Assembly: GCA_019232905.1 (NCBI GenBank)
Contig: JAFANA010000057.1
Location: forward strand, 1-64,000
DNA length: 64,000 bases
Direction: 5' to 3'
DNA from: Vulcanimicrobiota bacterium
GTDB taxonomy: Bacteria > Vulcanimicrobiota > Vulcanimicrobiia > Vulcanimicrobiales > Vulcanimicrobiaceae
Shown: in pieces, positions 7,814-15,459 of the stretch
Layout: every line of letters begins with the position of its first letter
How positions within the stretch are numbered: the stretch's first letter is position 1
The notes under the pieces: model-generated
What the model saw: the letters and a program-made list of their open reading frames with translations, nothing else
What the model was told of the DNA's origin: nothing
Databases searched by the model: none
Position numbers and translations under genes: made by a program

Positions 7814-10069
7814 CTACTCGTCGTGACGGCCGGGTGGGCGACGGCGGCGACGCGTCGGCGGTGCGCCGGGTCCACCCGGTGCGGCTGCCGATTCTTCGCG
7901 TTCGCGCGGACGGAAGGCACCGTTGCCGCGTTGTCCTTGACCGTCATCGCTTCCCGGCGCGAGCAGTGCTTTGCGCGAGAGGTTGATGCGGCCTTGGCCG
8001 TCGATTTCCATGACCTTGACTTCGACTTGATCGCCGACTTTGACGACGTCTTCCACTTTATCGACGCGCTGCGGCGCGAGTTGAGAGATGTGGACGAGGC
8101 CTTCTTTACCCGGAAGAATCTGCACGAACGCGCCGATTGCGATCGTGCGTGTGACCGTGCCGAGATATGTTTCGCCGACGACGACGTCTTTGGTGATGTT
8201 CTCGACGATTTGTTTCGCCTTGTCACCGCTCTCGCCGTCAAGCGAAGTGATGAAGACCGTTCCGTCGTCCTCGATGTCGATTTTCTCGACGCCCGTGTCT
8301 TGAATGATCTTGTTGATGATCTTGCCGCCGGGGCCGATGACGTCCTTGATCTTGTCCGGGTTGATCTTGATGACGATCATGCGCGGCGCGTACTTCGAAA
8401 GCGACTCGCGCGGTTCGGCGATCGTTTCAGCGAGCTTGTCGATGATGAAGAAGCGCGATTCCTTCGCGCGCGCCATCGCTTCGCGCATGATGTCGATCGT
8501 GATGCCTTGCACCTTGATGTCCATCTGAATCGCGGTGATGCCCTTCTTGGTGCCCGCGACTTTGAAGTCCATCTCGCCGAGCGCATCTTCCAGGCCTTGA
8601 ATGTCGGTAAGAACCGTGTAGGCCTTACCTTTGAGGATCAAGCCCATCGCAACGCCGGCGACGTGCTCTTTGATCGGCACGCCTGCGTCCATCAGTGCGA
8701 GTGAGGAACCGCAAACCGACGCCATTGACGACGATCCGTTCGATTCGAGCACTTCGCTAATCAAACGAAGCGTGTACGGGAAATCTTCCTTCTTCGGCAG
8801 CACCGGCTCGAGCGCGCGCTCGGCCAGGTGGCCGTGACCGATTTCACGGCGCCCGGGTCCGCGCATCGGACGTGTCTCACCGACCGAGTACGGCGGGAAG
8901 TTGTAGTAGTGCATGTAACGCTTCTCTTCGAGGTCCATGATCCCGTCGAGACGCTGCGCGTCGCTCGTCGAACCGAGCGTCGCCGCGGTGAAGACTTGCG
9001 TCTGTCCACGCGTGAACACGCCTGAACCGTGCACGCGCGGCACGTAATGCACCTTGGTCCAAATCGGACGAATTTCATCCGGCTTGCGGCCGTCGGGACG
9101 AATCTTTTCGTCGACGACCATCGTGCGTAGTTCGTCCTCTTCCATCGCCTTGATGATCTTGCCGAAATCTTTGGCGATTTTTTCGTCTTCAAGAAGGTCG
9201 CGGACGTCTTCGTCTTTTTTGCCTAAACGCGCGATCGCTTCGTCAACGTTGAGTTTGTCGAGTGCTTCTTCGCGTTCGCCTTTATCGACGACGCGCATCG
9301 CTTTGGCGACGTCTTTAGCAAAGTTCTTGCGAACCCACTTCTCGAGATCGCTGTTGACTTTCTTGAGCGGATATTCGCGCTTCTCTTTGCCGTATTTCTT
9401 CGCGAGCTGATCGATCGATTTGACGATCTTCTTGATTTCGTTATGCGCGAACGCGACGGCGCCGAGGAAATCTTCCTCGGAAATTTCGTGGCCGCCGCCT
9501 TCAACCATCATCACTGCATCGGCCGTGCCGGCGATGACGATGTCCATGCCGCCGGTTTCATATTGCGGCAGCGTCGGATTGCAGATGTACTTGCCGTTCT
9601 CATCGCGGCCGACACGCACGGCGGCAACGGTTTTATCGAACGGAATGTCCGAAAGCGCAAGCGCTGCGCCTGCGGCGCAGACACCGAGCACGTCCGCATC
9701 GAGTTCCGGATCGATCGAAAGCACCGTCGCGACGATCTGCACGTCGTTGTGAAAGCCCTCGGGGAACAGCGGACGAATCGGGCGATCGATTTGGCGCGAG
9801 CTGAGCACGGCGTGCTCGGACGGACGTCCTTCGCGCTTGATGTAGCCGCCCGGGATCTTACCGGCCGCGTACATCTTCTCTTCGAAATCGCAGGTGAGTG
9901 GGAAAAAGTCGATGCCTTCACGAGGTTTCTCGGAGGCAGTGACGGCGCAGAGCACGACGTTCTGGTCGCCATAGCGGATCAACGCGGAGCCGTTTGCTTG
10001 CTTCGCGAGTTCGCCGGTTTCAATGACCATCGTGCGCCCGCCGACCTCAAGGGTCACGGATTCGGGCAC
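7814..10069 (-). CDS. pnp: Polyribonucleotide nucleotidyltransferase (PNPase)
   Basis: A 751-residue full-length PNPase, the 3'-5' phosphorolytic exoribonuclease of RNA turnover. It has two RNase PH domains (about 10-230 and 310-540) with the intervening helical domain. Diagnostic segments are DFFPLTCDFEEKMYAAGKIP, KREGRPSEHAVLSSRQIDRP and MRGPGRREIGHGHLAERAL. A KH domain (DKIKDVIGPGGKIINKI) and an S1 domain (VGETYLGTVTRTIAIGAFV) follow, then a basic low-complexity tail. The start is GTG 10069, preceded by CTAGGAGTAATC, a good ribosome site. Unlike in many bacteria it is not next to rpsO, which lies about 16 kb away. It ends at a strong terminator. Confidence 0.97.
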   Translation of the reverse strand: MPESVTLEVGGRTMVIETGELAKQANGSALIRYGDQNVVLCAVTASEKPREGIDFFPLTCDFEEKMYAAGKIPGGYIKREGRPSEHAVLSSRQIDRPIRPLFPEGFHNDVQIVATVLSIDPELDADVLGVCAAGAALALSDIPFDKTVAAVRVGRDENGKYICNPTLPQYETGGMDIVIAGTADAVMMVEGGGHEISEEDFLGAVAFAHNEIKKIVKSIDQLAKKYGKEKREYPLKKVNSDLEKWVRKNFAKDVAKAMRVVDKGEREEALDKLNVDEAIARLGKKDEDVRDLLEDEKIAKDFGKIIKAMEEDELRTMVVDEKIRPDGRKPDEIRPIWTKVHYVPRVHGSGVFTRGQTQVFTAATLGSTSDAQRLDGIMDLEEKRYMHYYNFPPYSVGETRPMRGPGRREIGHGHLAERALEPVLPKKEDFPYTLRLISEVLESNGSSSMASVCGSSLALMDAGVPIKEHVAGVAMGLILKGKAYTVLTDIQGLEDALGEMDFKVAGTKKGITAIQMDIKVQGITIDIMREAMARAKESRFFIIDKLAETIAEPRESLSKYAPRMIVIKINPDKIKDVIGPGGKIINKIIQDTGVEKIDIEDDGTVFITSLDGESGDKAKQIVENITKDVVVGETYLGTVTRTIAIGAFVQILPGKEGLVHISQLAPQRVDKVEDVVKVGDQVEVKVMEIDGQGRINLSRKALLAPGSDDGQGQRGNGAFRPREREESAAAPGGPGAPPTRRRRRPPGRHDE

Positions 10070-10152
10070 GATTACTCCTAGTTTCTTTGTTTTTGCTCTT
10101 TTAAATGAACCGCCCGTGGTTCGAGGCGATCCCCGCGCGTCCCTGGGGACGG

Positions 10153-10398
10153 CTAGGCGGTCGTGTCGATTGACGCGCCGGTGCCGTCGCCGTAGGTGCC
10201 GTTGTGGACGCCGGCTTGCATCGCACCAAGCATGTTCGTCAGCTGGGCGAATGCGTCGACCGATTCGCCACCACTAAACTGCGGGATCGCGGGCGCGCCG
10301 TTTTCGGCCGCCTGCATGAGGTATGACGCCGACCATGTCTCGATCGAGGCGTAGGCCTGTTGGTACGGATTCTGTGCGGCGACGCTTGAAACGCTCAC
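10153..10398 (-). CDS. Small hypothetical protein
   Basis: An 81-residue soluble-looking protein rich in Ala, Gln, Ser and Gly, with an amphipathic stretch around QAYASIETWSASYLMQAAE. I do not recognise a family. The GTG start at 10398 has TAGGAT exactly 6 nt upstream (leaderless pattern), and AGGATGG could also serve as a weak ribosome site, so the two readings cannot be separated. It lies 83 nt upstream of pnp in the same direction. Codon use looks like that of its neighbours. Confidence 0.5.
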   Translation of the reverse strand: MSVSSVAAQNPYQQAYASIETWSASYLMQAAENGAPAIPQFSGGESVDAFAQLTNMLGAMQAGVHNGTYGDGTGASIDTTA

Positions 10399-10851
10399 CT
10401 GCCCATCCTACAGCAACCGGGCGGCGGGCACCTGAGAGTCCTGTTAAGGCTCCGTGCGTCCCATGGGACCATCAGCTACTTACTCACAGGACGGGCGACC
10501 AAAGGCCCGGGAGATTAAGGGGCTTATGAACATGAAGGGCACACCCCTTTTCTAAGGTAGTCGTAATCAAACCATCATGAAACGGCGGGGTTTTATTCAC
10601 GCCTTATCCACATCTTCTTAAAACCAACCCACCTGACCGCTACGGTTATCGCCTGAGGCCGCGCTTGCTGAGCACGAGCCTCTTACAATCATCCCGCGTG
10701 GTGGGCGGATCGGCTGAGGGACTTACGACCTACTCTGAATTTCAGCGTTCCATCCATATCGCGGATTTCTCAATGGGATCCGAGCGAGGGCTCGTACGGG
10801 GGGTTCGGCGCCATACGGGCGGGTCCCAATGAGGTTGGAGGGAGAGAACTC
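10399..10851. other. 453-bp gap with RNA-like hairpins, possible leader or ncRNA
   Basis: No convincing ORF. The region is less GC-rich than its surroundings and contains several inverted repeats. GTCCTGT (10438-10444) pairs with ACAGGAC (10486-10492) and encloses the palindrome GTCCCATGGGAC (10458-10469). AAGGGG (10517-10522) pairs with CCCCTT (10544-10549), followed by TTTTC, which is weakly terminator-like. It could hold a small RNA or the long leader of the regulator gene at 10852, or a leader for the minus-strand gene at 10398. I could not match it to a known riboswitch. Confidence 0.35.
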
Positions 10852-11490
10852 TTGGCTACCGTCGTTCAGGCGACGATCCGCGTGTACATCGTCGAAAAGC
10901 AGCTTCTCTTTGCAAAAGCCGTTGCGCAGGCGCTCTCGTCAGACCCGGAGATAAGAGTCGTCGGCATCTCGGCGAGCCGTGAAACGGCAATCGCTTCCCG
11001 GGAAGCCGCCGACGTGGTTGTGGTAGACATCGATGACGCTGACGATCTCGACGAAGCGATTGAATTCTTCCGGTCGCACAATCCGTCGCTGCGCGTCTGC
11101 GCCCTATCAATGCACCCGCAACCCGACCTCTTGCAGTACTGCTTGTCCGCCGGTGCGGACGCGTACATCGTCAAAGACTCCTCGCTGCAAGAGCTGGTAA
11201 CAGCCATTCATAGCGTCGCACGGGGCACTAGTTACGTAGATCCTCGTGTCGCCGCAACGTACTTCCGCCGCCGCGGTTCCTCGCGCAGAGACGGTGTTGC
11301 GGAACTCTCGCCGCGTGAAATGGAAATCATCCGTTTGATCGCGCAGGGACTCTCGAATCGCGACATCGGCAAACGTCTTGCTCTCTCGGAGAAGACGGTG
11401 AAGAACCACGTGAGTCACATCTTCTCGAAACTTCACATCACGACACGTTCGCAAGCCGCGGTTCACGCCATACGCAGCGGGCTCGCCTAA
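10852..11490 (+). CDS. NarL/FixJ-type response regulator
   Basis: A 212-residue two-domain regulator. The receiver domain (about 8-125) has the acidic phosphoacceptor region VVVVDIDDADD and the conserved Lys in YIVKDSS. The C-terminal LuxR helix-turn-helix (about 148-210) reads LSPREMEIIRLIAQGLSNRD followed by SEKTVKNHVSHIFSKL. It should bind DNA as a phosphorylation-dependent dimer. The start is TTG 10852, set by a strong ribosome site (GGAGGGAGAG) 7-8 nt upstream. No partner kinase is adjacent; the orphan kinase at 14029-15381 is the nearest candidate. A terminator follows directly. Confidence 0.9.
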   Translation: MATVVQATIRVYIVEKQLLFAKAVAQALSSDPEIRVVGISASRETAIASREAADVVVVDIDDADDLDEAIEFFRSHNPSLRVCALSMHPQPDLLQYCLSAGADAYIVKDSSLQELVTAIHSVARGTSYVDPRVAATYFRRRGSSRRDGVAELSPREMEIIRLIAQGLSNRDIGKRLALSEKTVKNHVSHIFSKLHITTRSQAAVHAIRSGLA

Positions 11491-11507
11491 GCCCCACCAC
11501 CGAACGC

Positions 11508-11542
11508 ACGGCCGGCGAGGCATCCGCCGGCCGTCGTGTTTT
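11508..11542 (+). terminator. Intrinsic terminator
   Basis: ACGGCCGGC, 9-nt loop, GCCGGCCGT, then CGTGTTTT. It follows the response regulator and lies between convergent genes. Confidence 0.75.
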
Positions 11543-11551
11543 CCGTGACGG

Positions 11552-12733
11552 TCAGACGAGCTCCATATGTCGCCGGCGCTCGAATGGACGTCCCAGGGTG
11601 TAACAATCGAATCCGGCCTTGCGCCACTGCGCAGTGTCGAAGAAATTTCTCGTGTCGACGAGGCGGCGCGCGCGCATTAGCGGACCGACGCTGCTCGGCG
11701 TAATGCGCGAGAAGACGTGATGCGCCGCCAGCAGCACGAGCGCATGCGCATCAGCGACCGTTTCACGCAACGTATCGCACAGCGGGAGCGAGTGCGTTCG
11801 CACGATGGGATCGTAGATCGCCGCCTCGTATCCTCGTTCGCGAAGCAACGCATCGATGGCCATCGCGGGCGCACCGAGGATCGCGATTTTCTGTCCCGCA
11901 CCGGGTCCGACCAATTCGCCGATTTGCGCGACGAGATGATAGGGCATGCGTTCGTTCACGCGACGCGCCGCCTGAATGACATCCGTGACGATCGGGTTCA
12001 AATCCGAGCGTACGTCCGGAGCGGGAGAAAGAACGTCGACGCAGGGATGCGCGTTTGCAAGCGAGATTGTCTCCCAGACGTCGACGCCGAATTCTTCACA
12101 GAAGATCGCCAGTTCGTTTGCAAAGGCGATGTTGACCTCGCGGTACGCATTCTCGACGTTTTTCACGACTTCGGCAACGATCGTCGTCGTCAATGAGATC
12201 GGCGCCGTGCAAAAGCTCGCATAAAGATCGCGGACGATGAGCGCGTCTTCTCTCGTGCGCCCCCCGATAATGCGCGGATTGGATCGAAGTTCCCGAATGA
12301 ACGCGCCGGGTGTGACACGTTGCGGGCAGTACGCCACATGATAGCCATCGATCGAGCGGTGCGCGCCGCGCAGCGCCGCTTCGAAGATGCGTTCGGTCGT
12401 TCCGGGCGCGACGATCGATTCGAGCGCGAGGATCGAGCCCGGCGGGGCTGCGCGTGCAACCACGCCCGCGGTTTCTTCGAGATGTTCGGCCGGCACACCG
12501 ATGATGTACGCGTCTGCCGCCGGAATCCGTTCGACAAACCGCAGGTCGCCGAGCGCGAGTGCCTGTTCCACGGCGCGATACACGCACGGTTCGCCGCTAA
12601 ACCCTGTCACGGCGCGCAAAGTTCGGCGCACGTTTGAACTCGTATCGTACGCGCACACGGCGTGCCCGCCCGCGGCGAGAAGCGCGGCAGTTGAGAGGCC
12701 GCTGAAGCCGAGACCGACGACGGCGACATTCAT
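11552..12733 (-). CDS. UDP-sugar dehydrogenase homologue lacking the catalytic Cys
   Basis: A 393-residue member of the UDP-glucose/GDP-mannose/UDP-ManNAc dehydrogenase family, closest in style to WecC. It has an N-terminal NAD site (VVGLGFSGLSTAALLA), the central helix segment EVVKNVENAYREVNIAFANE with the conserved Lys191 and Asn195, and a C-terminal UDP-binding domain. In active enzymes HP-x5-QPGPG is followed by GGHCI-x-DP with the catalytic Cys. Here the segment reads HPCVDVLSPAPDVRSDLNPI (about 229-248), so that Cys loop is missing without a frameshift. Oxidation to a uronic acid is therefore doubtful, and a half reaction, binding role or decayed gene are alternatives. The start overlaps the glycosyltransferase stop (ATGA), which suggests exopolysaccharide or glycan work. 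Confidence 0.78.
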   Translation of the reverse strand: MNVAVVGLGFSGLSTAALLAAGGHAVCAYDTSSNVRRTLRAVTGFSGEPCVYRAVEQALALGDLRFVERIPAADAYIIGVPAEHLEETAGVVARAAPPGSILALESIVAPGTTERIFEAALRGAHRSIDGYHVAYCPQRVTPGAFIRELRSNPRIIGGRTREDALIVRDLYASFCTAPISLTTTIVAEVVKNVENAYREVNIAFANELAIFCEEFGVDVWETISLANAHPCVDVLSPAPDVRSDLNPIVTDVIQAARRVNERMPYHLVAQIGELVGPGAGQKIAILGAPAMAIDALLRERGYEAAIYDPIVRTHSLPLCDTLRETVADAHALVLLAAHHVFSRITPSSVGPLMRARRLVDTRNFFDTAQWRKAGFDCYTLGRPFERRRHMELV

Positions 12734-13938
12734 CCAGCACCGCCCGACACGAGAAATGCCGACGCGAGTTTACGCATTTGCGTGTGCACGTCGTGGAGCG
12801 CTTTGACGCGATAATATGCGCGGGTCGCGCGTTGATACGCGGTGCGCGGATCCATGTGCACGCGTGCGAGCGCAACGGCGATCGCTTCCGGCGAATTCGA
12901 ACGGACGAGATAGCCGCATGAATCATCCATCAATTCGCAGATGCTTCCCGAGTCGGTCACGACGGCCGGAACGCCGTACGCCATCGCGTCGATGAGCGCC
13001 GAGGGAAGACCCTCCATCATCATCTCGCCGTCGGCGCGGCTCGCGAGCACGACCGCGTCGACGGTTCCGCTGCGATACCAGCGGTGTAAGACGCGCTGTG
13101 GAACGTGTCCCGCAAATTGCACGACGCCGCCCAGACCCAATTTGCGCGCCCGCGCTTCGAGCATGGGACGTAACGGGCCGCTTCCGGCGAAGATGCAGTG
13201 CACGGTGATACCGCGCGAGCGAAGCAATGTAATTGCCTGCAGCACATCGTCGTGCCCTTTGACGGGGACGAGTGCCGCGGGGCATACGATGCGCAGCACG
13301 ACGCGTGAGGATCGCCATCCGGTCGTTGGGAGCGTCGGCACCCGCGCGCCGAGGCGAATCTCGACGATGCGCGATCCGAGCGAGGGAATGCGCGCGCGAA
13401 GATCGCGCGTCGCGCGGTCGGAAATCGTACGAACGAACGTTGCGGCGCGTGCTTTAACATCGAATGCGTTCTTCTCGTAGATGTCCCAGCGGTGCGCGGT
13501 GGCGCTCCACGGAAGCTCCGCAACGGACCCGGCAATAAATGCGACGCTCGCCGGCGTCGACATCCAATACGCATGCACGTGCGTAACGCGGTGCTCGCAC
13601 GCCCACTGCCCGAGGGCGAGTCCTTTGGCAACGATCGCCGCGTTTTTCGTCTTGCCCGGATCGTGAGAAGCGAACAGTTGCGCAAGCGCGCTGCAGCATC
13701 CGATGGGCCGAAGTACCAGTGCCGCGCTCGCGCGCACGGCGACTTCCGTATCAAAAAGCGGCCATTCGAGAACGTTGATGCCTTCCGGAACGGCATGACG
13801 GCGGATGCCGTCGGGCGCACGAACCGGCACGATCGTGATCTGACCGAAATACTGTTTCAATTCTTGCAGTTCGGTGTTCAGATACGACTCTTGATGACCG
13901 AACGGATAGCGCGACGTAACGGCCAGCAAGTGTGACAT
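12730..13938 (-). CDS. Glycosyltransferase, GT4-like (GT-B fold)
   Basis: A 402-residue GT-B glycosyltransferase. The C-terminal nucleotide-sugar domain carries PAALVPVKGHDDVLQAITLL, then FAGSGPLRPMLEARAR, and EGLPSALIDAMAYGVPAVVT with the family's E-x7-E acidic pair (here EGLPSALIDA). The N-terminal acceptor half starts with MSHLLAVTSRYPFGHQESYL. It transfers a sugar from a nucleotide donor, and neither donor nor acceptor is predictable. It is the first gene of a two-gene operon with the dehydrogenase homologue. TATCAT lies 9 nt before the ATG with no Shine-Dalgarno, so the 5' leader may be only about 2 nt. Confidence 0.87.
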   Translation of the reverse strand: MSHLLAVTSRYPFGHQESYLNTELQELKQYFGQITIVPVRAPDGIRRHAVPEGINVLEWPLFDTEVAVRASAALVLRPIGCCSALAQLFASHDPGKTKNAAIVAKGLALGQWACEHRVTHVHAYWMSTPASVAFIAGSVAELPWSATAHRWDIYEKNAFDVKARAATFVRTISDRATRDLRARIPSLGSRIVEIRLGARVPTLPTTGWRSSRVVLRIVCPAALVPVKGHDDVLQAITLLRSRGITVHCIFAGSGPLRPMLEARARKLGLGGVVQFAGHVPQRVLHRWYRSGTVDAVVLASRADGEMMMEGLPSALIDAMAYGVPAVVTDSGSICELMDDSCGYLVRSNSPEAIAVALARVHMDPRTAYQRATRAYYRVKALHDVHTQMRKLASAFLVSGGAG

Positions 13939-14028
13939 GGTGGAGCAATGATACGCCTGCCGCTTATGCGTAATGCAGAGGCGTTCGTCCCTACATGCGT
14001 GCCGATGCGCATGGTGAAAACGGTCCCC

Positions 14029-15381
14029 TTATTTTGGTGGATCGCTTATTGCGGGGAGCCGGACGTAGAGCGTCGTCCCGATACCCGGAAGACTGATCAC
14101 GTCGATCGATCCGTTGTGCGCGTCGATGATTTTTCGAACGATGAAGAGTCCGACACCCGCGCCGACTGCGCCGGTTGCATGCGGACTTCGCCAGTACTCT
14201 TCGAAGATGTGCGGTAGATCCTCAGGATCGATTCCCTGGCCGCGATCGCGAACGAGGACTTCGATTTCACTGCCGTCGCGTTTCACCTCGATATCGACGG
14301 GTTGAAACGGCGCCGAGTATTTCGTTGCGTTGCTGATGACGTTGTCGAACGCGCGCAGTAAATAGGCTTCGTCCCCTTCGACCGCTTCGTCTTTGGCCTG
14401 CACGCGGATCGGGTGCAGCTGATGGTAGCGCGCGGCGACGCTATGGAGGACCGGCGCGAGTTCGACCCGCTCGTGTTTGATCTTGAGCGCGTCACTTGCG
14501 ATACGCGCCATCAGGAGCGCTTCATCGGTCATCTCGGAGAGTTGCTCGACGGATTCGTGGATGCCGCGATATGGCCCGGGGTCGTCACGCTTTTCCGGAA
14601 ACTCTTGGAGCACGTCGGCGCACGCCGATATGACGGCGAGTGCCGATTTAAAATCATGCGCGAGCATGGCAATGACTTTCATGCGCCATTCGCCGATGCG
14701 CGTTGCCGTGTGGCTCGACTCCGTGATTTCCGCAAATGCCCGCGCTTGGACGTCGACGGACCGTCGCTCGTAAACGAGCGCAAGAACGCCGATGATCGCG
14801 ATTACCGCGATGATCGCTAACGCCTCTAAGTATTGCACGAGGTGCGTGAGTCGGGTATTTTCTTGCGCGTCCTGAGCCGCCATGGCGTCGAGCGCAGCAA
14901 GGTCCGCGCGCATGGAATCCACTAACTCCTTCCCATTCATCTCGAGCCCAACGTCGCGACCTGCGACGGGATCGCGCAGGACCGGTTGGGCGACATTGTT
15001 CTCCCATTGGTTGTGCAGCGCCGTAAAATGCGTAACGGTCGCGGCTTCAGCGCCACGCGCGCGCCGTTCAGTCGCCATCCGGTTAGCGGAGCCTTCGAGT
15101 TGCGCTTTCCCGTCGAAGTACGGCCCCAGGAAACGCCGGTCGCCGGTTACGGCGTACCCGCGGATGGCTGTCTCCTCGTTGATCTGCGCTTCCAACAGGC
15201 GGTTTGCTTCCAGGCGCAGGTTGCCGGCGCGATCGTCGCTGATTTCGAGCACGCGCAGCTCGTAAAAGGCAATGAGGATCGCGGCAATGACTGCCAGGGT
15301 CAAAATGAGGTACCGGGCAACAAGCCGCCACAGGCGCCGCTCGCGGTGCCAGTCGCTCAGCCCGGGGCCGTTAGACTGCAT
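14029..15381 (-). CDS. Membrane histidine kinase with CHASE3-like sensor
   Basis: A 450-residue kinase: TM1 (about 23-45), an extracytoplasmic helical CHASE3-like region (about 50-180, including AIRGYAVTGDRRFLGPYFDG), TM2 (about 186-206), a HisKA-type helix with His in MLAHDFKSALAVIS, and a HATPase domain with N box (NVISNATKYS), G1 (DRGQGID) and G2 (GAGVGLFIV). It should autophosphorylate and signal to a response regulator, but none is adjacent. The start is ATG 15381. TATACT lies 12 nt upstream without a Shine-Dalgarno, giving a very short leader. It is divergent from the gamma-glutamyltransferase leader ORF. Confidence 0.9.
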   Translation of the reverse strand: MQSNGPGLSDWHRERRLWRLVARYLILTLAVIAAILIAFYELRVLEISDDRAGNLRLEANRLLEAQINEETAIRGYAVTGDRRFLGPYFDGKAQLEGSANRMATERRARGAEAATVTHFTALHNQWENNVAQPVLRDPVAGRDVGLEMNGKELVDSMRADLAALDAMAAQDAQENTRLTHLVQYLEALAIIAVIAIIGVLALVYERRSVDVQARAFAEITESSHTATRIGEWRMKVIAMLAHDFKSALAVISACADVLQEFPEKRDDPGPYRGIHESVEQLSEMTDEALLMARIASDALKIKHERVELAPVLHSVAARYHQLHPIRVQAKDEAVEGDEAYLLRAFDNVISNATKYSAPFQPVDIEVKRDGSEIEVLVRDRGQGIDPEDLPHIFEEYWRSPHATGAVGAGVGLFIVRKIIDAHNGSIDVISLPGIGTTLYVRLPAISDPPK

Positions 15382-15417
15382 TGAGATGTTGCCAGTATAT
15401 GTCGATTATTTACACCG

Positions 15418-15459
15418 ATGGTTGCAACCAATCCTGACAGAAGAGCACCAAAACAATGA
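15418..15459 (+). CDS. Possible 13-codon leader peptide coupled to ggt
   Basis: ATG at 15418 opens the 13-residue frame MVATNPDRRAPKQ, whose TGA overlaps the ggt ATG (ATGA, 15456-15459). GATTAT at 15404-15409 lies 8 nt upstream and could be its -10. The ggt start itself has only a distant purine run, so coupling from this ORF may be how ggt is translated. Too short for coding statistics; inferred from position only. Confidence 0.3.
   Translation: MVATNPDRRAPKQ

Noticed and set aside
9443-10081. Plus-strand 212-residue ORF inside pnp, and similar long antisense ORFs elsewhere
   Set aside because: They are shadows of GC-rich codon use on the other strand, with no family similarity or start signals.
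10399-10470. c-di-GMP-I riboswitch on the minus strand
   Set aside because: GGGACGCA...GCC and CCCGGTTGC resemble its 3' half, but the 5' half (GGCAAACC and GNRA hairpin) is missing.
10604-10612. Perfect DnaA box TTATCCACA, possible replication origin
   Set aside because: Only one perfect box plus one weak neighbour (10593-10601). No dnaA, dnaN or box cluster nearby, so chance or a regulatory role is more likely.
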